Assembly (NCBI GenBank): GCA_027596035.1
Contig: JADGJA010000217.1
Coordinates: 1 to 29,456 of the forward strand
Reading direction: 5' to 3'
DNA length: 29,456 bases
From: Thoreauomyces humboldtii
Lineage: Eukaryota; Chytridiomycota; Chytridiomycetes; Spizellomycetales; Powellomycetaceae
The notes beneath the pieces were generated by a model. It was given only the letters and a program-made list of their open reading frames with translations. It was not told the origin of the DNA and ran no database searches. The position numbers and the translations under genes were made by a program. This document shows positions 11,336-19,920 of the stretch, piece after piece; position 1 is the first letter of the stretch, and the number at the start of each line of letters is the position of its first letter.

Positions 11336-12755
11336 TCACATACTGCCATTCCGGGAAGAACGAGGGTCGCATAGATACAACCTTCCGACCCCCGCAGCGA
11401 CGATCAGAGCGATGGAGCTCATGACGGCCGCCATCCCGAACGCCTCCCACCACGCAGGGTTGCGTTGCTTGGACTGCTTGTCGCGTCTGACTCGGACCGT
11501 CGCCGACTCGACAGCGATGGTGCTTTCTCTCCACTTGCAGAACTTGATGGCCGAGTGACGACGAAAGTCGGCGGCGTGAAGCTCCAGGAGACGGGCCTTG
11601 AGTTCCGCAAACTCGTCGTACTCGGAGAGATTGGGGCTGGTCGTCACGGCAAACGGGGGAACGCCTCGCAAACCGGTGGAAACCAATTTGGAGAGCTCTT
11701 GGATCGTCATTCCGAACGTGTAGGTTTTGATGCCTTCCTTTTCGATCAACTCAAGAACTTGCAGTTTGAGAGCCTGGATGTCCGCTACCGGCATGTTGTT
11801 GACGAGCAGGACCGGGACGAGGTTCGTGACGCCAGATAACCTTTTCATGTACTCAAGGTCCACAGGCTTGATCCGGTGTAAAACGCCGTACAGGACCCCG
11901 TCGAACTGTCCGTAGCGATTGTGCGTGGCATAATGAACCAACGCAGGAAACGGGAGCTTGACATCGAAATCGGCGTGGGCCTGGCGAAAACGTTGAATCT
12001 GGTAATCGATGACTGGGCGCATGGTTACCAACGCATCGGTGTGAGCACCAAAGCCAGGTGTGTCGACGAACAGAAGGTTCCTGAAGAAAAGCAGAGTAGA
12101 TCAGCGGAAACTATTAATCGAAGCGCCCGACCAGTACTTTAGCTCACCAAAGATGCTCGTCGTTTAATTAATCGTCAGGCTGGACTGTGGTGGCATTGTA
12201 GGTCTCAGTCTTCGCAGTGCTTTTATCAAGAGGCAACCTCTCGTAATGAGTTGACGAGGATTGGATAAGTCGTCTTAGAAGAGCGGTCTTGTGATGCGGG
12301 GAGATGAGTGAGATAGCTGTCGACACTCGACCAGTGGGTCCTCTCCCAGACGACGATCGACGAAACTTGCCCGAAGATCCAGCGAGCACCGAGTTCTTGC
12401 GCCAAAGCTCGATGAGTGCGTCACCAGCGGATGTCTCGGACTCGAGGGGCAGGTTGATCGGATCTGCTCTGTTGTGGCTGCTGGCGCCGTCCGAGCCGCT
12501 ACTTGCAAACTTGATGTTTTCATCCATGGATGGAACCATGCCCATGGGTGAGTCGCCCGCGTGACTGCTCTGGGTGCGCTTGCTCTGCAGGTAGAGATTG
12601 GGCCCGGAACCGTCGTGAATGCTTCCAACGTCCATGATGGAATCCATGCCAGCGTCCGCATCGAAAGCCATGTCTGCCAGGTTGGGGTGTGTATCAGACA
12701 TGCTCAAGGGTCGCCGAATTATACGTTTCTGACGTCGAGCTTGCACAGTTTCCAC
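11336..12755 (-). pseudogene. Septin-type G-domain protein with C-terminal membrane anchor, frame broken by a stop
   Basis: Two exons are inferred, 12755-12148 and 12080-11336, with a GTGAGC donor, a TTCAG acceptor and matching phase. Exon 1 starts with about 150 disordered residues, and exon 2 opens with the septin G3 motif in FVDTPGFG. A segment follows that matches the septin core (VLYGVLHRIKPVDLEYMKRL). The protein ends with a hydrophobic segment (MAAVMSSIALIVAAGVG) and a short basic tail, suggesting a tail anchor. The normal P-loop is absent: the equivalent place reads SPHHKTALLRRL without its glycines. The AKAD motif is replaced by VNNM. Codon TAA at 12168-12170 interrupts exon 1 seven codons before the splice site, although the frame on both sides fits the family spacing. 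This may be a pseudogene, an assembly error or a divergent non-GTPase septin. Met at 12701 is an alternative start. Confidence 0.65.
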
Positions 12756-12921
12756 AAGCTTCTTCTATGCTCGTTTTGACACCTTTTTTGGTTTTGGACA
12801 CGGTGGACGATGAGTCATGTGTCCGAAATAGAGACAGCGGCCATGTTTTCCGTCCGAAAGCCTCGTTAGCACCTCACATTTTCCTCCGCCATGTAGCAAC
12901 TGTGCAGGACGAAAAACAACA
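12756..12921. promoter_or_regulatory. Shared upstream region between septin-like gene and small ORF
   Basis: These 166 bases separate two divergent start codons. The plus-strand ATG at 12922 has a good context (acaacaATGACC). No TATA box stands out. Confidence 0.35.
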
Positions 12922-13125
12922 ATGACCGTGTCCTCCCCATCGGAACTCACAGAGAGGATAATCACGCAACTGAGAATCGCTGGACGTCCCATGCTAGCTA
13001 GCGAGCTTGAGTCCGATAGGGATCTTTCAGAGAAAGAAACAGCCTTGGCCACTCTCGTTGAGGAAGGCCGAATGCAAGTCGTCGGGGCTGAATCCGAGCA
13101 CACCCACGTCCGAAATACTGTCTGA
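12922..13125 (+). CDS. Small ORF with possible winged-helix fold, upstream of SWI5
   Basis: This 67-residue frame begins MTVSSPSELTERI. Residues about 8-50 look like a winged helix: helix (LTERIITQLRIAG), helix (MLASELESD), helix (SEKETALATLVEEG) and a strand pair (RMQVVGA). The ATG context is good. It may be an independent small gene or the first exon of the SWI5 transcript. All GT dinucleotides in its last third fall in phase 0, while the possible SWI5 upstream exon at 13288 needs phase 2, so a direct join does not work. I assign no function. Confidence 0.4.
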   Translation: MTVSSPSELTERIITQLRIAGRPMLASELESDRDLSEKETALATLVEEGRMQVVGAESEHTHVRNTV

Positions 13126-13358
13126 CCCTGCTGCCCGCTTTAGCTTCAAACGAACCGTTCCGAACTCGATCATTGTGCTGTTCTGGCTTGTCGCGTAGGT
13201 GCTGCTGGAAAGCCCAACAGAAAAGAAAAGCAACGAATCAGCGTAGGCGTCCGCCCATGGTGTGACCTGACGAACACTTCCCACCAGTCCACCCCCAGCG
13301 GAATCCATTTCTGCAACAGCCACACAGGTATTTTATCCTTCGCAAGTCCTCAAAATCA

Positions 13359-13812
13359 ATGCGTTGGCTGACTACGGAGAGCCAGGCTCTTCAGCAAAAC
13401 ATCGCCGCCAAACGCAACGACCTAACAGCTCTGCAATCAGAAGCACGCGCACTCGAGGAATCCTTGATGTACGTGGTTCCTCTGCAGAACAGCGGCTGTT
13501 CCCTTACGCCATGACTGAGCGGCGTCTCGGCCCTTTAGTCCGGGAACAAACGTGGACGCCGAGCTAGCCGCTCACATAAAAAGATTGCATGACTACAACG
13601 AGATCAAGGACATCGGGTACGTCTGCCACCTCCTTGGCCGTCGGCAATGTGGCGACGGACGACCCCGTCGTGTTATGCTAGCGGCTTTGGTGCTGATATG
13701 TGATGGTGTCTCTCCCGAACGTAGGCAAATGCTCATGGGCAAGCTTGCGGAGCGTGAGGGCACAACCACTCGCAGCATGTACGAACGATTCGAGCTTGGC
13801 GTCGAGGATTGA
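13359..13812 (+). CDS. SWI5: Swi5, Rad51/Dmc1 accessory recombination factor
   Basis: Swi5 pairs with Sfr1 to stabilise Rad51 and Dmc1 filaments during homologous recombination in the nucleus. Three exons join in phase, 13359-13468, 13539-13616 and 13725-13812, giving 91 residues, close to the usual 85-120. The N-terminal half is a coiled coil with heptad-like spacing (QQNIAAKRNDLTALQSEA). The C-terminal half carries the family signature in IKRLHDYNEIKDIGQ and ends with TTRSMYERFEL, matching the conserved Swi5 C-terminus. An alternative model skips this ATG and splices an exon at 13288-13327 to 13386, also in phase, which would change only the N-terminus. The gene is convergent with the hexosaminidase, 74 bases away. 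Confidence 0.88.
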
Positions 13813-13886
13813 TGATCATGATGAAGAGCATGCAGCAGCTGGCAGTAAAGGGATACGTGATATCGAACAGGGCTAGGTAATTCGTC

Positions 13887-16800
13887 TCATCCAGTCCCCA
13901 ACGCCCGCGACGGGGTATATGCGCGAGCAAAGTCGACCACAATCTCCAGACCGATGCCAACGTACACCTCGTGCAGCTCGACGTCGAACTCTGGCAGCTC
14001 TTCTCGGTTGGCTATGCGGGCTCCGGCCGCGAAGCGGGATGGAGAAGGACTCGTACCGGGGCCTTCGTTGCAGAATGCGATGATGCGGTCCTGCAGGGTT
14101 TCCAGTCGTGTTCGGATGGCGCCGTACCGCGATTCCATCACCTCCATGCCGAAGGGCTTATAGGTCGCTAACCATATACGATCGCGGTGGTGTCGCCACA
14201 GTATATCCACAGCATCACGTAGCTGTTGGACAGGTCCTCTGGCAAGTTCATAGAGAAGTTCTTTCGAATCGCGCGACTTGTAAGCGGCAACCAGACGGTC
14301 CCGCAAACCACATTTAATCGAAAGTGCCTCGGCTATGAGTGTCGGAAACTCGAGACGTCCATTCAGAGGGTAAAGCCCGTCACTGGCGGCAGAACAGGCT
14401 CTTCGGAGGTTCGCTGCGATCTGTAGGCAAAAGTTTGAAGTCAGCGATGTCAGCTCGCGAGCGTGCGCTCTCGCAAATGGGGGGGGGGGGGTGTTCAGAA
14501 CCTCCTGGTAATAGGACCCGAGATCGATTCCCCGGAATTGCGGTGATAGAAAGGAGTAAAAGGGATCATTCCATAGAATCCACTTGGATACATTTGGCTG
14601 GCCATGAAAAGGAATGTTAGCTCCTGATAGCTGCAATTGAATATCGACTGACTCACAGGAAAGCGGTTCTTGTCAATGCTCTCTAAGGGGACATCAATTT
14701 TGGATGCATACATCTACCTCAAAGACGTAAGAACTTCAGGTGAATCGCGAATCGGCAGGTATCGTTACCCAGTCATCCAGATTGCCTCCACAGACACCCG
14801 CAAATGATTTCTGAACTGAGCTCCAAGCGACATCCGGATCGGGCGTGTAGCAATGCTCGGCGTAATACACAATCCCAGGTAGCGCAGAAAATATGTCGCA
14901 CTCATTGCCATCATCGCCCCTGATCACCTCTTGGTTAACTTTTCGTGAAAGGAGCTCAATAGGTGCGGCTTTCATGTGGACCTACCATGTAGTCACAAAC
15001 ACATTCTTGACCTTATCCCGTTTGCATGCTTTCAGACATGCGTCGGATGATGCCATGCTGAAAGGAAGGGCGCTGAAAAAGCGGTTCCACGACCAGATAC
15101 CGCCAGCGACCCAAGGCTCAAAACCAAGATCTCTATGTTGCTGGATTTTCTTAGAATACGCCTCGGAGTTGGTGTGATAATAGTCCCAGTAGCATAGGTT
15201 CAGATCGGGCGGCAGCACGTGTTTCATCTCCTGCGGCAGATCCGTTGTCTCGTAGTAACTCTGTAGAGATGTATTTTTCGCGGCTGCAGCTGTGTGAGTA
15301 AACAGTGCAACGGCGAAAACCAGATAAGCCCCCTTCGCCCACCGAGTGTAAAGAGCACTAAGAATGGAATTAGTTGCAGAGTCAGCATAGGAATTGGCCT
15401 GGTCGATATCGAGTACAGCACTTACTGTCCGACCAGATCATGGGCTGGAGTCCCCGGTCCTTGCAAATCTTCTCCACTCTTTGCAAATGCTCCAGAAAGA
15501 CCTCACTGCTGTCTTTTGGCCCATGAATTTGTCGATATCGACCTTCGCCCACCCCGTGTGCCTATAATTTGGTTTTAGCACAGAAATGGCTGGACAGAAT
15601 TTGACTACCTTACCTCGTCCATGCCTATGTGTATTCTCGTGGATCTTAGAGGTTTCGAGGCTGCATCGATAATCTTTTCGATAAGTTGATAGGTCTCCTC
15701 AGATCCTGTCAAGATGACTTCTGTAGTACTGCTCTCGAATCAGACAATTTGGTTGTGACAAGTAATGGCAAAACCGTGGCGCGATTACTCTCTCACTCCG
15801 GCGAATCTTGGCCATTGCAATATTTGTCCGAGGTGGCCGAGTGTCTGAATGCAAGGGAAGACCTCTATTCCGAAGAAACATGCGTAACTATCGAAGTACG
15901 ACATCTCCTCCTGGGTAAAGGCCCCACGAAGATAGCCAAAGAAGGGTTCGCCCGGAACCTATGGACAGGTTCGGTGTCAATATGGCACAACGGGCCGGTA
16001 TGTTTCTTCCCGCTTTACCGTATAGGTGTCCTCGGTATACAGCTGGAAAGTGTTCATGCCCAACAAGGCACAGGTTCGAATCATGTAAAGCACGGTCTCA
16101 ACTGTAAGCACAGCACTACGACTGCAGTCTAACATCACCCTGCGCAGCATATGGCACATGAGGCTAAGGTTGCCTCGATGAGCAACAACCTCGGCAGTCT
16201 TACCCGAGGGTTTCGAATTGTGCGCACTCGTCCCAGTTCATGAGAGATGCCAGATCTGCTGGGTCATACAAATCGAAAAGTGTGCTTATAATCTTTCCTA
16301 CTGCTCTGAAGGCTGAGGTCGCATGTCCATTCAGTTCTTCGTTTCCATCCATCGTTGTTTGAAAGACATTGTCGGCCAGACCTTCACATTTCCTGTTGTA
16401 GGTGACCTGCAGCGCAAACTGCTCGCCTTCCGGTATGTCCGAATACAATGCGTGAGAGGCCCGGACGAGAACCGCTCCACTCTGGATGCCAGCATCCTGC
16501 CTGAACTGCACAGGCACCCGCTCCACGTTGTCCCGATCGATCATGCTATCAGCTGTTGCGAAATTCTTGTGGGCGCAATTCTGGGCAATCTCAGCAAGGC
16601 CCGACGCTATGTCCGGTGGGTATTCCTCAGCAACGAGGACAAGTCCCACGAGAGGTTGCCTTCTTGGCACCGTTGGCCCGCCGTCGAGGCTAGTTGCCGA
16701 CTGAGACATTCCGGCCTCTGGCATTGTAGTCAGATCCTCGAAGCTGAGCGCCGGCGTCATGGCGTCTGCCGGTGTCTTCGCCACCAGCATCAGTCACGAT

Positions 16801-16968
16801 AGGGGTCCCCTCAACTCTTGCTAATATCCGTCTTACGTGGCCGACATGTTCGTTGCCAGTGATGTGGGTCCCAGTCGACAACAGCCCTCGAGCGTCTGGA
16901 TCAAGGCCAGCTAACGTCAGATCATCGGTCGACATTTGATGAAGGCTTTCAAGGCTTGACTGATCCAT
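13887..16968 (-). CDS. Glycoside hydrolase family 20 beta-N-acetylhexosaminidase, apparently not secreted
   Basis: Twelve exons join in phase to 800 residues: 16968-16837, 16775-16204, 16139-16019, 15958-15789, 15728-15614, 15561-15426, 15357-15343, 15289-14986, 14919-14769, 14713-14657, 14597-14502, 14420-13887. GH20 enzymes remove terminal GlcNAc or GalNAc using the substrate acetamido group. The catalytic Asp-Glu pair is in GMDEAH (about residues 369-370). Other family blocks are LLGMNTFQLYTEDTY, IEVFPCIQTLGHL, PMIWSDM, LCYWDYYHT and WGDDG. A long helical C-terminal domain follows, as in the hexosaminidase D type. No signal peptide is seen, and the first 45 residues look disordered, so a cytosolic or nuclear enzyme is inferred. 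Exon 1 to 2 splicing (61-base intron) is the weakest join. Exon 7 is only 15 bases. Confidence 0.9.
14479..14491. repeat. Homopolymer tract of 13 G (C on the coding strand)
   Basis: Thirteen consecutive G lie inside the last intron of the minus-strand hexosaminidase gene. Such tracts slip during replication and sequencing, so the length is uncertain. The surrounding intron keeps the reading frame if retained. Confidence 0.95.
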
Positions 16969-17197
16969 AGCTACGTCGTTTGGGTGAGAAAGTTGGACAA
17001 GATGACTGGCCAGATCGCGAACGACATGCCCTGGGGCCTGAGGACCCGAGGTGGTGGGCAGCCAGCTGTCGATAACGCGGGGTCCTCTGAATTCCTGCGC
17101 CTCGCCTCAGGATCATTGGATCATAGAAGAAGGGGAATGTTCAAAATCAAGTTCCGTTTGAAGGAAATAAAAAAATTCTACAAGTGTCTACTTTAAA
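16969..17197. promoter_or_regulatory. Hexosaminidase upstream region and receptor gene 3' region
   Basis: These 229 bases lie upstream of the hexosaminidase start and downstream of the 7TM gene stop, both on the minus strand. The hexosaminidase promoter and the 7TM 3' untranslated region should overlap here. Nothing more specific is visible. Confidence 0.35.
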
Positions 17198-18998
17198 TCA
17201 GTACCCCCGGCTGTAATCTCTATCATATGATGGGGGAACTTCGTTCATCTGCGGCCGGCGCGATGTATCATCTGAAGCGTGGTACCAGCTAGATCGTGCA
17301 GCCGATACGGGAGCCTGGTAAGTGTATGCACTTCTTCCAGCAATAGGCGAAGCGTAATCGTCAGAAGAGGCAACGGTAGGCCCGGAGGCACGCCGCGCCC
17401 TCCCCATGGGTACCGCTGACTTGGGGAGTCCAGTCTGTGCCGAGTTCATCTCGTAATACGATCTGAGATCATAGCCGTCTTCGAAGACAGAGGCACGAGG
17501 TGTAGGTCTCATCCACATGTAGATGCGGAATGGCGTGGACGCCTGCCACGCGGCCCGTCCAGTCCCGAAGACCAACCAGAAGGCGATCCCAACAAATGCC
17601 CCTGTTGCAGTTTGCATGGTTTCAGCAGCTGTCGATTGAAAAAGCCTCCTTGACCAATCTCACTAACCTGCATATTCTCGGACCCCGATTTCGGTATCTG
17701 CTTGCTCATACTCGTTGTATATCACAGCACGGACTTGTCGGTAATTCGCCAAGATGGCGATAGTAAGAAAAACAGCGCCCCATAACCCGAATCGATAGCA
17801 CATCGCCAAGGAGATCGTCCCGTTATTGCTGCCCCCCGAGCTTTGTCGTTTGTTGCCACCCGCGCCACGAGTCGATCCGGGACCAGACTGGGAAACTAGG
17901 ATTGCTCGATACCTGTGAGCAAAGTAAGATTGAGGATACTGCTTCACAGACATATGAGAAGCGCCCCTTGATTGCTCCGTACCGAAAGAGGCGAAACCCA
18001 GCGGACAAGATCATGATCGTGGTCAGCACAATAAGGGCTGCGTTGAACCATAGAGGCCCGTAGAGGTAACTGCAGAAAGTGATTGGCAAAGTTAGGGCTA
18101 GATCGCGAGTCAGTCCCTCGTCGTCACCACCGTTTACCTCCTGATTGGAAACATGTATGTGCAATAGACACTGTGAGGTCCGAAGCCCAGTTCCCGCATG
18201 TTTGGCGGCATCGGCATACCCGGCGGCCCATTTGGCGAGTTCTTCGAGTTGAAGTAACCGATAACTATGGTTGGAATCAAAGCCAGAAGGACAGAGGCTG
18301 AGAGGTAGATAGGGAATCGCTTTCTTTCCTGATCACGAAATTTCGTGCTGCAGACCGCGCTCCACACGTTGAACGTTAGGAAGAAGTTCAACACATACCT
18401 GTGGGGGCAAACAGTTAGCAGCTGGATGGAGAACACGTGGACTTCACTGAACTTACAAGAAGCTCAAAAGGTACAGCATGAGTAGGGCTTGCGCTCTGCA
18501 GGTTTGGGCCCCAAGCTCTTGGATTTGACCATTGGTCGCGCCCATTCCAGCAAAGATTGTAACGCAGAAAACCACGTAAGCGATGCTGAGTGGGGAAGTC
18601 ATGATGAGATTGAAGATTTCTCGATTCGGTTACGATGTAATGCCTACCTGAAGAGTCGAAGGGTGATGTTCTTCCGTACACGTCTGTAATCAACGATTTG
18701 CTTAGCGGACAACACGGCGAACCCGCCGACGTACAGTGCAAACAAAGTCTTACGTGAAAATGGCGATAAGCTCCAAAGCTAGCACGCAACTGATCGAGTA
18801 CAGCACCAGCAACGCAATCTGGTCCGCTTGCAAGCTTTGCTCATGTGGCCAATGTCCCGGCGGCCCGTGTGTGAAGTTGCCCCCGTGCGTAAAGTTTCTT
18901 CCTCCACCAGGGAACCCCCCGCCATCTGGAGGCGGACCTCCTCCGAAACCGCCTCCATCAGGAGGTCCTGCGAATGGTGGTCCTCCGTTGTCGGTCAT
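17198..18998 (-). CDS. Orphan seven-transmembrane receptor-like protein
   Basis: Seven exons join in phase: 18998-18754, 18683-18648, 18585-18457, 18398-18138, 18069-17983, 17912-17668 and 17628-17198, about 477 residues. The last acceptor may instead be at 17602, giving 468. The N-terminus is Gly/Pro-rich and ends with two tandem NFTHG units, each an N-glycosylation sequon. Seven hydrophobic segments follow, including IALLVLYSISCVLALELIAIF, IAYVVFCVTIFAGMG, YLSASVLLALIPTIVIGYF, LIVLTTIMILSAGF and GAVFLTIAILANY. A Gly/Ser-rich loop precedes the sixth. The C-terminal tail of about 110 residues is polar and Tyr/Ser/Arg-rich. The layout (glycosylated outside N-terminus, cytosolic tail) fits a G-protein-coupled receptor, but I cannot place it in a named fungal class, and ligand and coupling are unknown. 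Confidence 0.75.
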
Positions 18999-19920
18999 GG
19001 CGAGCTGAATGGAAGACGGCAGCGCTGAGGACTGGGGCTCGACGATTGGATGTAGTTCTGGCCGGGACTGCACCCCGGCATATATGATTGTACGAGGGAC
19101 GGCTCATAATCGCTCAAGGAGGGGTCGTCTTTTTGCGGAGTGGAAAGTTGTTGTTGGGATGACCCAGCTGGTGGTCCGTTAGCGTACCGTCCCCTGAAAT
19201 GAAAGGCGCACAGAACAAAGTTTGCAGTCGCTGTCAAAGAAAGCCATTTTTCGACGATCGGGACACAAGCGGACCTTGACCCGGACACATGGCCTTGTAC
19301 AGCCGTACTACAGCGTGTAAAAGCCTCAGATAAAATGGGCACCCAGGGGTTCACTTTGCCGGCCGCCCGACGCTGCTGCCGCGAAAGATGTGCGGGTTCC
19401 ATCGTCAAACATGCCCTGCTTCCTGAGAAATCATCCACCATCCTTTCCGCTGGTTTTTGGACTGATCTGCGCACTTTTTTTGAATTGCGTGAAGATATTG
19501 GTGGGTAGGCCGCTATCAGGGGCTCCTTGTAGTAACGGCTGCTGAGAGTCCTGTCCCCCCCTCGTCAGTCTCTTTTCCCGCTTCGTAAGTTTCTGCTGGT
19601 TGATGTCAGGCAGGAATTGGAGCCTTTCGCGCCTAAAATGGGACAAAGTGCGTGTTGCACAGCCTGGTTGACTCGCCCTCTTTCCCCTCTTGTCCCTTTG
19701 CTTTTTCTTTTTGTTTTCTCACCCCCTCACTGCCCCCGTTGCCGACCACGCGAAGGGCCATCACACATTGCAGCAGTCATACTACGGTACCCATTAGTCA
19801 CACAACTACGCTACCATCTTCCCTATTCGGTGTTTCTGGCGTACAGATCCTCCACCTGCTATCAGCACAGCGTCAGACACGGTCCGTCGTCTGATTCTCA
19901 TCGAACGGCAAACAGCGATC
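18999..19920. promoter_or_regulatory. Long shared upstream region between receptor gene and DBP4
   Basis: These 922 bases separate two divergent start codons. A pyrimidine-rich stretch on the plus strand, about 19671-19745 (runs of CCCTC, TTTTTC and CCCCC), is the kind of CT-rich block found near fungal transcription starts and probably belongs to DBP4. The receptor-side part can be read as a long minus-strand ORF, but it shows no recognisable motif. Confidence 0.45.

Noticed and set aside
12081..12234. Larger septin intron (GTTGCC donor near 12234) that would remove the in-frame stop
   Set aside because: The phase works, but it leaves under 20 residues between the P-loop position and DTPG, too few for a septin fold, and the donor is poor compared with GTGAGC.
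12280..12400. A 78-base segment whose removal would create a GSSGKT P-loop in the septin-like gene
   Set aside because: No placement of the borders gives GT-AG splicing, and the first glycine would still be one residue out of register.
13027..13323. Minus-strand 98-residue ORF opposite the SWI5 upstream region
   Set aside because: No motif, no splice context, and it overlaps the better-supported plus-strand gene region.
15830..16085. tRNA-like pieces: ggtggccgagtgtc near 15833 and ggttcgaatc near 16072
   Set aside because: They are about 240 bases apart, do not fold together, and lie inside conserved GH20 coding exons and introns on the other strand.
18995..19474. Minus-strand ORF of 159 residues upstream of the 7TM gene
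   Set aside because: It overlaps the 7TM start region in a different frame, is low-complexity, and has no recognisable domain.
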